From: Candidatus Cloacimonadota bacterium | GTDB taxonomy: Bacteria; Cloacimonadota; Cloacimonadia; Cloacimonadales; TCS61 | DNA length: 13,385 nucleotides | Assembly (NCBI GenBank): GCA_030628755.1 | Contig: DAOVQH010000030.1 | Span: 1-13,385 of the forward strand | Direction: 5' to 3' | In this document: positions 5,836 through 12,950 of the stretch, in pieces | How positions within the stretch are numbered: position 1 is the first letter of the stretch | How the letters are laid out: every line of letters begins with the position of its first letter | Position numbers and translations under genes: made by a program | Notes under the pieces: generated by a model | What the model was told of the DNA's origin: nothing | The model's database searches: none | Seen by the model: only the letters and a program-made list of their open reading frames with translations

Positions 5836-5871
5836 GCTGGTTCAATCCGGCAGCTGCCGGATGAACCATAC
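5836..5871 (+). repeat. REP-like palindrome with ATCCGGCA core
   Basis: The most regular copy: TGGTTC (5838-5843) pairs with GAACCA (5863-5868), and ATCCGGCA (5845-5852) with TGCCGGAT (5855-5862), giving 14 paired bases with a 1-nt bulge. It lies head-to-head with the element at 5791-5827, 8 bp apart. The same pair of core types recurs at 2246/2292. Confidence 0.88.
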
Positions 5872-5926
5872 TTTTCCATTCATCTATTTCTTTCTCTTTG
5901 TATCGGTGAATCGCTTATCCCGCTTA

Positions 5927-6484
5927 CTATAAATGCGACTTGCCCCTTGAACCTTTTCCAAGATACCGATCCCGCTCGCTGTAGATACAACCACAATACT
6001 GCTGGCGGTACATTCCAAGTCTTTTTGAAATCTCTATTCCTTCCTGCCATAACTTCCTGAAATCTTCATAATAGAATTTAATTTCATACTCTTTTGCCAG
6101 AGATTCACCTATATCCTTTATCAATTCATGTTCCTGTAATTTACTGTAGATCAGGGTGGATGTGAAGAAATCAAAATTCCCCTTCCTGGCAACTATAGCA
6201 GTATATTTCAGACGGTCATAATAGCATATCCGGCAGCGCTCTTGTTCACGGAAAGCAGCTTTACGCAGGAATTCATCAAGGTTATATTCATCTTTATAGA
6301 TCACCTGGATATTTTCTTTTTCGATAAATTTTTTGAATGCATCCAACCTTTTCTGATATTCCAGATAGGGATGAATATTGGGATTGAACCAGAATGCCCA
6401 GACCTCGAAACCCTTTTCTTTCATCTGAAAATAAGGCGCCGCAAAACACGGCGCACAGCAAACATGCACTAAAATCTTAGGCAT
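5927..6484 (-). CDS. queH: Epoxyqueuosine reductase QueH
   Basis: A 185-aa protein of the DUF208/QueH family, which performs the last step of queuosine tRNA modification (epoxyqueuosine to queuosine) in place of the cobalamin enzyme QueG. Conserved cysteines are visible as CCAPC (9, 10, 13), CRIC (84, 87) and CGC (164, 166), consistent with the iron-sulfur cluster and metal sites of the family; HVCCAPC at the N-terminus and YSERDRY at the C-terminus are typical. It ends with tandem stops (TAG then TAA). Its ATG shares one base with the acyl-CoA dehydrogenase stop (TAATG), so translation is probably coupled, though the functions are unrelated. Confidence 0.93.
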   Translation of the reverse strand: MPKILVHVCCAPCFAAPYFQMKEKGFEVWAFWFNPNIHPYLEYQKRLDAFKKFIEKENIQVIYKDEYNLDEFLRKAAFREQERCRICYYDRLKYTAIVARKGNFDFFTSTLIYSKLQEHELIKDIGESLAKEYEIKFYYEDFRKLWQEGIEISKRLGMYRQQYCGCIYSERDRYLGKGSRGKSHL

Positions 6485-7629
6485 TAAAATTCCTTGAGTA
6501 GATTGGAGGCAATAATAGACCTCTGAATCTGGTTGGTTCCCTCGTATATTTGAGTTATCTTGGCATCACGCATCATTTTTTCTACCGGGTATTCTTTCAT
6601 ATAACCGTACCCGCCCAGGATTTGAACTGCATCGGTGGTAACTTTCATTGCCATATCGGAAGCAAAGACCTTGCACATTGCGGATTCTTTTGCATATCTT
6701 TTTATACCTGCATCGATCATGCGGGCAGTTGCCATAACGAGTGCTCTGGCTGCTTCGATCTGGGTCGCCATATCTGCCAGCATGAATTGAACTGCCTGGA
6801 AAGCAGAGATCGGTTTTCCGAATTGACGACGTTCCTTTGCATAACGAGCGGCTTCCTCATAAGCACCCTGAGCTATTCCAACAGCTTGAGCTGCAACCAT
6901 AGGTCGTGATTTATCAAAAGTTTTCATGGCGATCATGAATCCTTTTCCTTCACGACCGACCAGGTTCTCCTTAGGAATACGGCAATTATCAAAAATCAAT
7001 TCCCTGGTAACGGAACCGCGAATGCCCATCTTATCTTCCTTTTTACCAAAGCTGAAACCTTCCGTTCCTTTTTCTACGATGAAACAGGAAGCACCGCGTG
7101 CACCTTTTGATTTATCAGTGAGCACAAACACCGTGTAAATATCTGCTTCTCCACCATTGGTGATCCATTGCTTGGTGCCATTTAATATGTAGAAATCACC
7201 ATCTTTTACAGCGGTTGTTTCCAAGCCACCAACATCTGAGCCAGCATTGGCTTCTGTAAGGGCAAAAGCTGCCAGCTTTTCACCATCGGCAATGAGAGGT
7301 AAATATTTCTGTTTCTGTTCTTCACTACCGGAAATCAAAATAGGATACATTCCCAGACCGGATCCCCCCAGTGAAAGACCGATACCACCGCAAACACGGC
7401 TTAATTCTTCTGTTATGATCGCAACATCAGTTACTGTCCCACTTATGCCACCATATTCTTCGGGAACAAGCACTGCAAACAGGTCGGTCTGTTTAAATAT
7501 ATCCACAATTTCCCAGGGAAATTCATGACCTTCATCATATTTGGCCCTGATGGGCTTAATCTTCTCTTCCGCAACTTTGCGTGCTATTTCCTTTATTTCC
7601 AATTGCTCTTCTGTTAAGAAATAATCCAT
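6484..7629 (-). CDS. Acyl-CoA dehydrogenase (short-chain/butyryl-CoA type)
   Basis: A 381-aa FAD-dependent flavoprotein that oxidises acyl-CoA to trans-2-enoyl-CoA (or the reverse with an electron-transfer flavoprotein in fermenters). It has the N-terminal helical domain, the FAD signature AFALTEANAGSDVGG (121-135), WITNGG (155-160), RRQFGKPI (267-274), QILGGYGY (336-343) and the catalytic-base region IYEGTNQIQR, where Glu363 is the expected base. The ATG at 7627-7629 is chosen because GGAGG lies about 5 nt upstream; an upstream ATG adds 25 unconserved residues. Chain-length specificity cannot be read with certainty. No etfAB or other beta-oxidation gene is adjacent. It forms a two-gene unit with queH. 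Confidence 0.93.
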   Translation of the reverse strand: MDYFLTEEQLEIKEIARKVAEEKIKPIRAKYDEGHEFPWEIVDIFKQTDLFAVLVPEEYGGISGTVTDVAIITEELSRVCGGIGLSLGGSGLGMYPILISGSEEQKQKYLPLIADGEKLAAFALTEANAGSDVGGLETTAVKDGDFYILNGTKQWITNGGEADIYTVFVLTDKSKGARGASCFIVEKGTEGFSFGKKEDKMGIRGSVTRELIFDNCRIPKENLVGREGKGFMIAMKTFDKSRPMVAAQAVGIAQGAYEEAARYAKERRQFGKPISAFQAVQFMLADMATQIEAARALVMATARMIDAGIKRYAKESAMCKVFASDMAMKVTTDAVQILGGYGYMKEYPVEKMMRDAKITQIYEGTNQIQRSIIASNLLKEF

Positions 7630-7695
7630 GCATCCTCCAACTTTTTCAATGCTAATACTATTTCTAATGAAATAAAATTTCGTCAATATAAATGT

Positions 7696-7724
7696 GCTAT
7701 ACAAATGTAGTTTATTCCTTGCAA
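7696..7724 (-). promoter_or_regulatory. Possible promoter for acyl-CoA dehydrogenase-queH
   Basis: On the minus strand TTGCAA (7719-7724) and TATAGC (7696-7701) are separated by 17 bp, each matching four of six consensus bases. It would leave a leader of about 60 nt. A closer TTGACG at 7681-7686 has no well-spaced partner. Low confidence. Confidence 0.3.
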
Positions 7725-7889
7725 ATAGATATAATATCCATCAGCGAAATATTAAAAAATTTGACAAATAAGATAAGTTTATTTTCCTTCCGTTGTGTTT
7801 TTAATCAACACCAATTGCTTAGGACGAACAATATGAAGCAAAGGTGCAAAGGAGGAATCTTGCAAACTTGCAAGATAATTTAAGTATAA

Positions 7890-8120
7890 GTGAAACTACT
7901 ATCATGTAAAAAATGTCCCTATTGCAGTGATGAGAATAAGCGGCGTCTCCGTAGAAAATCCTGGATGCGTTTAATACCATTAAGTAGGCTGTTTGAATGT
8001 AAGACCTGCAGAGGTGAATATCTCTGTATCGGATTTATTGCTATTGGTGTATCTGCAGGACATAATTTATTACGATCTAAAAAGGAAGAACAAGATAAAA
8101 AAATCAAGAAGAAAAAATAA
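7890..8120 (+). CDS. Small zinc-ribbon protein, unknown function
   Basis: A 76-aa product from a GTG start. Cys9/Cys12 (CPYC) and Cys37/Cys40 (CKTC) form the two knuckles of a zinc ribbon around a basic segment (RRLRRKSWMRLIP), and Cys6 is extra. Small proteins with this CPxC-(basic)-RLIP-CxxC layout are common hypotheticals. A short hydrophobic patch (about 46-54) and a lysine-rich tail (KKEEQDKKIKKKK) follow. There is no clear Shine-Dalgarno, and an in-frame TAA directly precedes the GTG. The spaced cysteine pairs are the main evidence that it is coding. It is the first of three plus-strand genes between minus-strand housekeeping genes. Confidence 0.55.
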   Translation: MKLLSCKKCPYCSDENKRRLRRKSWMRLIPLSRLFECKTCRGEYLCIGFIAIGVSAGHNLLRSKKEEQDKKIKKKK

Positions 8121-8228
8121 ACAAGCATTTCATTCTTTACTCAGATAGCCGGTAACCGAGTTGTGTAAAGAGTCTCTGTAGAATCAACGTTATGTTGTGT
8201 TGTCAGTCTTATGAAAAGGATAGTTGAT

Positions 8229-8495
8229 ATGAGAACTCAATCTATTGATACAAATCAAAAAGCAGAAAAAGTTCTGATTCGTTTATATCAAAATGTTACT
8301 ATTTCGGAGAAATTCTCTAAAATTCGCTCACTCACTCAGACAACTCTTTTTTTATCGAGAAGGGCTATTGCTCGTACGAATAGAAATTTAACTGAGAGAC
8401 AAATCGATCTGATATTTGTTTCTCATCTATATGGAAAAGAATTGGCAGATAACCTAAAAAAATATTTAGACAGAATTGATCATGAAAAATCCTGA
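8229..8495 (+). CDS. Small protein, partner of the downstream nucleotidyltransferase
   Basis: An 88-aa protein, predicted soluble and mostly helical. The ATG at 8229 is preferred because AAGGA lies 8 nt upstream; the in-frame ATG at 8211 would add six residues without a ribosome site. The segment FSKIRSLTQTTLFLSRRAIARTNRNLTERQIDLIFVSHLYGKEL resembles, from memory, a widespread family of 80-95-aa hypotheticals (SRRAI..NP.LSE.E....F....YG.EL) encoded directly before a nucleotidyltransferase-like gene. It overlaps that gene by 14 nt here. It shows no HEPN RX4-6H motif and no obvious DNA-binding domain. Role unknown; an antitoxin or adaptor role is only inference. Confidence 0.75.
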   Translation: MRTQSIDTNQKAEKVLIRLYQNVTISEKFSKIRSLTQTTLFLSRRAIARTNRNLTERQIDLIFVSHLYGKELADNLKKYLDRIDHEKS

Positions 8496-9072
8496 TATTC
8501 TTCAAGCGATCCAGCCAGTGATATCAGTCTTTGAGAAATTATTAATTCCCTATTATATCAGTGGCTCAATTGCCAGTTCAGTCTATGGAACAGTGCGTGC
8601 TACAATGGATGTTGATATTGTAGCTGATATTAAATCAACTCAGGTTTCATCATTGAAACAATTGCTCGAGAAAGAATATTATATTGATGGAAAGATGATA
8701 AAAGATGCGATTCGCAGGTTTTCTTCGTTTAATCTTATTCATTTAGAAACGATAATTAAAATCGATGTATTTATTCACAAACCACAACCATATTCAGAAG
8801 AAGTACTTCAGCGCAGGCAAAAAGATACATTGGTAGAATCTGAATTTGCTTTAGAATTTTACTTTTCCTCTCCGGAAGATATTATTCTCAATAAATTGCA
8901 GTGGTATGAGATGGGTGAAAGAGTTTCAGAACAGCAGTGGATGGATGTTATTGGTGTGATAAAGGTACAAGGTAAAAATATAGATAAAGAATATCTTCGA
9001 AAATGGGGAGAAATACTACATCTTATGGATTTGCTGACTTCCGCTTTTCATGAATCAGGTCTGGATTTCTAA
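8482..9072 (+). CDS. Pol-beta-superfamily nucleotidyltransferase-like protein
   Basis: A 196-aa protein with the minimal nucleotidyltransferase signature: Gly28-Ser29 (YISGSIASSVYG), Asp43 and Asp45 (TMDVDIVADI) and a third carboxylate, Asp95 (IKIDVFIHK). All three catalytic acids are present, so it may transfer NMP to a protein, RNA or small molecule. The region SSPEDIILNKLQWYEMG (about 130-146) is typical of AbiEii/MNT-like proteins. The ATG at 8482 sits inside the end of the preceding gene, implying translational coupling; an in-frame TTG at 8476 is less likely. It converges on priA, 19 bp apart. The substrate is not identifiable, and a toxin-antitoxin or anti-phage role is inference from the family and the two-gene layout. 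Confidence 0.85.
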   Translation: MKNPDILQAIQPVISVFEKLLIPYYISGSIASSVYGTVRATMDVDIVADIKSTQVSSLKQLLEKEYYIDGKMIKDAIRRFSSFNLIHLETIIKIDVFIHKPQPYSEEVLQRRQKDTLVESEFALEFYFSSPEDIILNKLQWYEMGERVSEQQWMDVIGVIKVQGKNIDKEYLRKWGEILHLMDLLTSAFHESGLDF

Positions 9073-9091
9073 GAGATTGAAATATCCACTC

Positions 9092-11485
9092 TCACAACAA
9101 CCCATAGGGGTCAATATCAATTGTCTGTTTAATTGTGCTGCCAAAATTGAGGTTTTCTTTGAGGAAGTTTACAGCCCTGGAAAGAGTCTGAACAGAATCT
9201 GCCTTCAGAATGATATGATATCTGTAGTTGTTCTGCAATTTTACCAGGGGTGCCTGAACCGGTCCCAGTATCGAAAGACTCTTTGGTTCAAATATTTTCT
9301 TAAGTTTCTCAGTGATTCTTCTATTCTTCTCGACCTGTGTTCTTAAATATTTTTCGTTTTTATTGGAAAAGAGAAACCTGGCTATGCGTGAACATGGTGG
9401 ATATTTCAGGATCTTTCTGAATTTCAACTCTTCTTTTGCAAATGCATCAAAATTCTGTCTTGTAGCAGTTGTTACTGCATAATGTTCAGGATTATAGGTT
9501 TGAATGTATACTTCCCCGGGTTTTACACCTCTACCAGACCTGCCTGCAACCTGGGTCAGAAGTTGAAATGTTCTTTCCGCAGCCCGGAAATCCGGAATAT
9601 TCAAACCGATATCTGCAGAAATTACACCAACCAAAGTAACATTAGCAAAATCCAATCCCTTGGCGATCATCTGGGTTCCCAGCAGTACATCCACATTTCC
9701 CTTTTTCATACGTTCAAACATGGAATCATAGCTATCCTTCTTGCGGGCAGAATCAGAATCCATTCTCAGGATTTTCGCTGATGGGAAAAGTATCTCTAAC
9801 TGCTTTTCGATCTGCTGAGTTCCTGCTGCCCCAAAATGAAACATATAACTTCCACAATCCGGACATTTTCTCGGCATATTGATGGCATGCCCGCAGTAAT
9901 GACAGATGAGCTGTTGTGTTCTGCTGTGAAATTTCATGCTGATCTCACATTTGGGACATTGAAACAACTGACCACAGGATACACACTGCACAAAGGAAGA
10001 GTGCCCCCTGCGATTCTGAAGAAGGATCACCTGCTCTTTTGCTGCTAATTTCTCCTCAATTTTATTCCGTAATAATTCCGAAAAAAACTGCTTGTGGTCC
10101 TTTTCCTTGCGCATATCAATAATATGAACCCTGGGAAGCTTGTAGGTAAATGGTCTTTTCGTCAGTTTGAGAAGTATGTATTTCCCTGTTCCCGTATTCT
10201 GCCAGCTTTCCAGCGAGGGAGTTGCACTGCCCAGAATGGCAATGGCACTTGACATTTGAGCTCTCACAATAGCAATATCTCTGCCATTATACCTGGGTGT
10301 GGTTTCCTGTTTGTAGGAAGTTTCGTGTTCTTCATCCACGATGATAATGCCGATATTTTCCAGGGGAGCAAAAATGGCACTTCTTGCCCCGATTACTATC
10401 TTACTTTTCTCTGACTTTATCTTATTCCATTGTTCCCATCTCTCCCTGTCGTTGAGGTGACTGTGGAGAATGGCAATATCCTCTCCAAAGGCATTATAAA
10501 ATCTCTCCACCATCTGGGGAGTTATAGAAATCTCAGGAACGAGCATCAAAGCTGTTTTTCCTTTCTTCAGGCACTGCTCGATAACCCGAATGTATACTTC
10601 AGTTTTACCGCTGCCGGTTATACCATAAAGCAGAAAAGTCTGAAATTTATTCTTCTTTACTGATTCGCTAATCTTTTTAACCGCAATTTCCTGCTCATCC
10701 GTAAGAGTAATTTTTTTCATTTCCCTGTGCAGAGGAAGAAAGTAACTTTCTGTTTTCACCTCACGTGGTTCAATTCGTAATAATCCTTTAGTTTGAAGAG
10801 ATTTCACTACGGAATAACTGAATTTTCTGGCAATTTCTGAGAGCGGGAATTCCAAACCGAGTTGTTTCATGGCTTCATAGGCTTCTTTCTGTTTAAGAGT
10901 CAATTTTGGAATTTCTATAACTTTATTCAGGATAACAAAATTTGCAATTTTCTTTTTTATCTTTGCATCATAAATTCTTTTTATTTCAATGATCCCTGAG
11001 TTTTCCAGTTTTTCCAGCCAAAAGTTGAACTGGGATGCTTTTATTTGCAGTCTCTTTTTCAGTTCAGGGATATCTTCCCAGCTGAGTTTGCTGAGATTAT
11101 TTAAAATGATTTCAGGGGTTCTGTCAAAACCTGGAATTACTTTTTCCGATATCTTCCTGACCTGCTGTTGAATTTGAATATTAAAGGCTGAAGGCAGCAT
11201 AGCAGAGAGAGTCTGACCCAGACTGCACTGGTAGTAGTTGCTCATCCATTGTGCCAGATCCAGTAAACCCTTTGAAATTTTAGGCGATTCATCTATAACT
11301 TCGAGGATTTCCTTATACTTCAACTTTTTTTCGACAGAATCAGCTCTTTGCCAGACTATTCCCGTATGAAAGGTGCTACCGAAAGAGACTAATACCCGGC
11401 AGCCCTTGCTGATATCTTCCAGAGATTTGTAGGTATAGAGTTTATCAATTTTTACAGGTAAAGCGATCTCATAATAATTCATCAT
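9092..11485 (-). CDS. priA: Primosomal replication restart helicase PriA
   Basis: A 797-aa superfamily 2 3'-5' DNA helicase that binds stalled or D-loop forks and reloads the replisome. The N-terminal 3'-DNA-binding domain (about 1-100, YEIALPVKIDKLYTY), Walker A GITGSGKT (288-295), Walker B VDEEH (383-387), GSATPS (419-424) and LLTQVAGRSGRG (642-653) are present. Eight zinc-binding cysteines lie at 501, 504, 510, 513, 528, 531, 541 and 544. The central region (about 110-245) is longer than in the E. coli protein, with winged-helix-like character. The ATG pair at 11480-11485 is kept because homology begins there. The only good Shine-Dalgarno, AGGAGG, lies 11 nt upstream within the hairpin of the preceding gene's terminator. 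Confidence 0.97.
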   Translation of the reverse strand: MMNYYEIALPVKIDKLYTYKSLEDISKGCRVLVSFGSTFHTGIVWQRADSVEKKLKYKEILEVIDESPKISKGLLDLAQWMSNYYQCSLGQTLSAMLPSAFNIQIQQQVRKISEKVIPGFDRTPEIILNNLSKLSWEDIPELKKRLQIKASQFNFWLEKLENSGIIEIKRIYDAKIKKKIANFVILNKVIEIPKLTLKQKEAYEAMKQLGLEFPLSEIARKFSYSVVKSLQTKGLLRIEPREVKTESYFLPLHREMKKITLTDEQEIAVKKISESVKKNKFQTFLLYGITGSGKTEVYIRVIEQCLKKGKTALMLVPEISITPQMVERFYNAFGEDIAILHSHLNDRERWEQWNKIKSEKSKIVIGARSAIFAPLENIGIIIVDEEHETSYKQETTPRYNGRDIAIVRAQMSSAIAILGSATPSLESWQNTGTGKYILLKLTKRPFTYKLPRVHIIDMRKEKDHKQFFSELLRNKIEEKLAAKEQVILLQNRRGHSSFVQCVSCGQLFQCPKCEISMKFHSRTQQLICHYCGHAINMPRKCPDCGSYMFHFGAAGTQQIEKQLEILFPSAKILRMDSDSARKKDSYDSMFERMKKGNVDVLLGTQMIAKGLDFANVTLVGVISADIGLNIPDFRAAERTFQLLTQVAGRSGRGVKPGEVYIQTYNPEHYAVTTATRQNFDAFAKEELKFRKILKYPPCSRIARFLFSNKNEKYLRTQVEKNRRITEKLKKIFEPKSLSILGPVQAPLVKLQNNYRYHIILKADSVQTLSRAVNFLKENLNFGSTIKQTIDIDPYGLL

Positions 11486-11487
11486 AC

Positions 11488-11513
11488 AAAAAAAGCCCTC
11501 CTGTAAGAGGGCT
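11488..11513 (-). terminator. Intrinsic terminator of the ExbD/AgmX-like operon
   Basis: On the minus strand AGCCCTC, a TTACAG loop and GAGGGCT form a 7-bp GC-rich stem (11507-11513 with 11494-11500) followed at once by a seven-base T run ending at 11488. The stem starts 17 bp after the AgmX-like stop codon. The T run ends 2 nt before the priA ATG, and the hairpin contains AGGAGG. Confidence 0.92.
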
Positions 11514-11529
11514 CTATATAAGAAAAAGA

Positions 11530-12936
11530 TTATTTATAGAATTTCATACGGAAACTGTAACCAATAGGTTCTTTGACCTTTATTTTCCAGTTCATGATAA
11601 TTTGACGGCACTTTACCAGGAAGGTATCTGTGAAGTAACTGCCTTCAGCAACATCAATATCAACAGCTTCTACTTTTCCAGTGCTGCCTATGATAAGCGA
11701 GAATTCAATTGTTCCATACATATCCATGATCATCGATTCTATTGTGAACAGCTTGATTATCTGGGGTTTGTATGTGCTTACAATCTGCTCGATATTTGCC
11801 AGTTCGGTCTTTGCTTCAGGTGTCATTTCTTCTATCTTGATAGTACCTTCCTTAACCATTTTTATACCGGCAAATCTTCTCTTAACTGCCAGAAACTGAG
11901 CCTTACTTTCTACCTTGGTAATATTATAGCTGCCCACATCACCACCAAGACTGGCCAGATCTACTTCTTCAAATCCACCGGTGCCACCCAGGTCGAGTCC
12001 TTCCAAACCTCCCAGGTCTCCCAAACCTTCTCCAACACCTTCCAGATCGAATCCACCGGAACCAGCCACATCAAGGTCAGTTGCACCTCTGGTAACTGCC
12101 TGACCAACACCTGTGCCGGGTCCTGCTGCAACTATCTCACTGACCTCTGTAACTTCCAGGAGTTCGCTACTGAAATCTCCGGTTCCTTCTCCACCTGGCA
12201 TACCAGCAACACCTGCTCCAAGCGAGAGTCCGAATTCTTGCTCAAATTCCGCTGAAGACATTGCCTGTGCCTGTTCTACCTGTTCGGTAATTTCTTCTTC
12301 CAATTCCTCTCTGGTTTTTCCTACACCTGCTTCCACTACAGCTTCTTCAACCAGTATCTGGGTAGCGAATTCTTCAATTCTGAGCAGACGTTCCGTAAAA
12401 TCAACTTCCAGGGGAGGTACGTAGAAACTCTCTGCAATATACAGACCTATCCAGGTGATTGCTATACCCAGAATTATAAATATCCTGGTAAATTTTTCCT
12501 GAGGAGCAAGTGGAGTAAATTTAGCAAACTGCTTGGTAATACTTAATTCTTCCTGGGTAGGAACATATTTATAGGGAGTTATGAAGCTGTATTCAATTTT
12601 CCAGTTACCTCCAAAAGAAACATTTCCCACAGTTGAAGGATCGAGTGTAAGCGTCTCTCCACGAAGCAAGTTAGCTCTATGTAGATCATCTTTAGTGAGT
12701 AGCTGGTTATCTTTCTTGATAGAAACATCCATGCCTTTACGCAGTTTCAACTTAAACATAGAACCGCTTTTAGATATCAGGTTATATTTACTGGGAAATG
12801 CCTTATCCAGAATTTGCCAGAAAAGATGTTTGTCTCTTCCTATAAATAACTTTCTGGTAAAGTCTCTTTTATAGCGTGCAATATCCAGGACTTTATCCTT
12901 ATAGGTAAGCTTTAAACTTAATACTTTTTCAGCCAT
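11530..12936 (-). CDS. AgmX/TonB-like envelope protein with Gly-rich linker
   Basis: A 468-aa single-span membrane protein. A cytoplasmic N-terminal part of about 150 residues has no domain I recognise; one transmembrane helix follows (about 151-170, IFIILGIAITWIGLYIAESF), then an acidic, possibly coiled segment (about 205-235), a long Gly/Asp/Glu-rich linker (about 236-350, with GGLEGLDLGG-like runs) and a C-terminal domain (about 385-468) resembling the AgmX/PglI and TonB C-terminal fold: GTIEFSLIIGSTGKVEAVDI, then IIMNWKI and a closing strand. The second of two in-frame ATGs is chosen: AAAGGGG lies 6 nt upstream of it, but abuts the first. It follows an exbD-like gene after 14 nt, so it probably couples proton motive force to the outer envelope. 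The acidic Gly-rich linker, rather than a Pro/Lys-rich one, is unusual. Confidence 0.8.
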   Translation of the reverse strand: MAEKVLSLKLTYKDKVLDIARYKRDFTRKLFIGRDKHLFWQILDKAFPSKYNLISKSGSMFKLKLRKGMDVSIKKDNQLLTKDDLHRANLLRGETLTLDPSTVGNVSFGGNWKIEYSFITPYKYVPTQEELSITKQFAKFTPLAPQEKFTRIFIILGIAITWIGLYIAESFYVPPLEVDFTERLLRIEEFATQILVEEAVVEAGVGKTREELEEEITEQVEQAQAMSSAEFEQEFGLSLGAGVAGMPGGEGTGDFSSELLEVTEVSEIVAAGPGTGVGQAVTRGATDLDVAGSGGFDLEGVGEGLGDLGGLEGLDLGGTGGFEEVDLASLGGDVGSYNITKVESKAQFLAVKRRFAGIKMVKEGTIKIEEMTPEAKTELANIEQIVSTYKPQIIKLFTIESMIMDMYGTIEFSLIIGSTGKVEAVDIDVAEGSYFTDTFLVKCRQIIMNWKIKVKEPIGYSFRMKFYK

Positions 12937-12950
12937 ATGCATCCCCTTTG

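Noticed and set aside
5881..5926. queH reading frame continuing past its stop into a degraded C-terminus
   Set aside because: The TAG at 5927-5929 is followed directly by an in-frame TAA and the QueH domain is complete, so there is no sign of truncation.
7630..7704. Longer acyl-CoA dehydrogenase from the ATG at 7704
   Set aside because: The extra 25 residues are AT-rich and unlike the family N-terminus, while GGAGG is correctly placed for the ATG at 7629.
7847..7883. Strong AAAGGAGG followed by TTG and a CTTGCAA/TTGCAAG dyad
   Set aside because: The TTG opens only a 7-codon frame ending in TAA at 7881-7883; a leader peptide is conceivable, but nothing downstream supports attenuation.
10760..10776. 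TGGTTCAATT match within priA
   Set aside because: Only the outer ten bases match, with no palindromic core or tail, and the stretch lies in normal PriA coding sequence.
11602..12255. Long plus-strand open frame (about 217 codons) opposite the AgmX-like gene
   Set aside because: It is antisense to a clearly coding Gly-rich linker whose codon bias keeps the opposite frame open; its translation has no recognisable domain.
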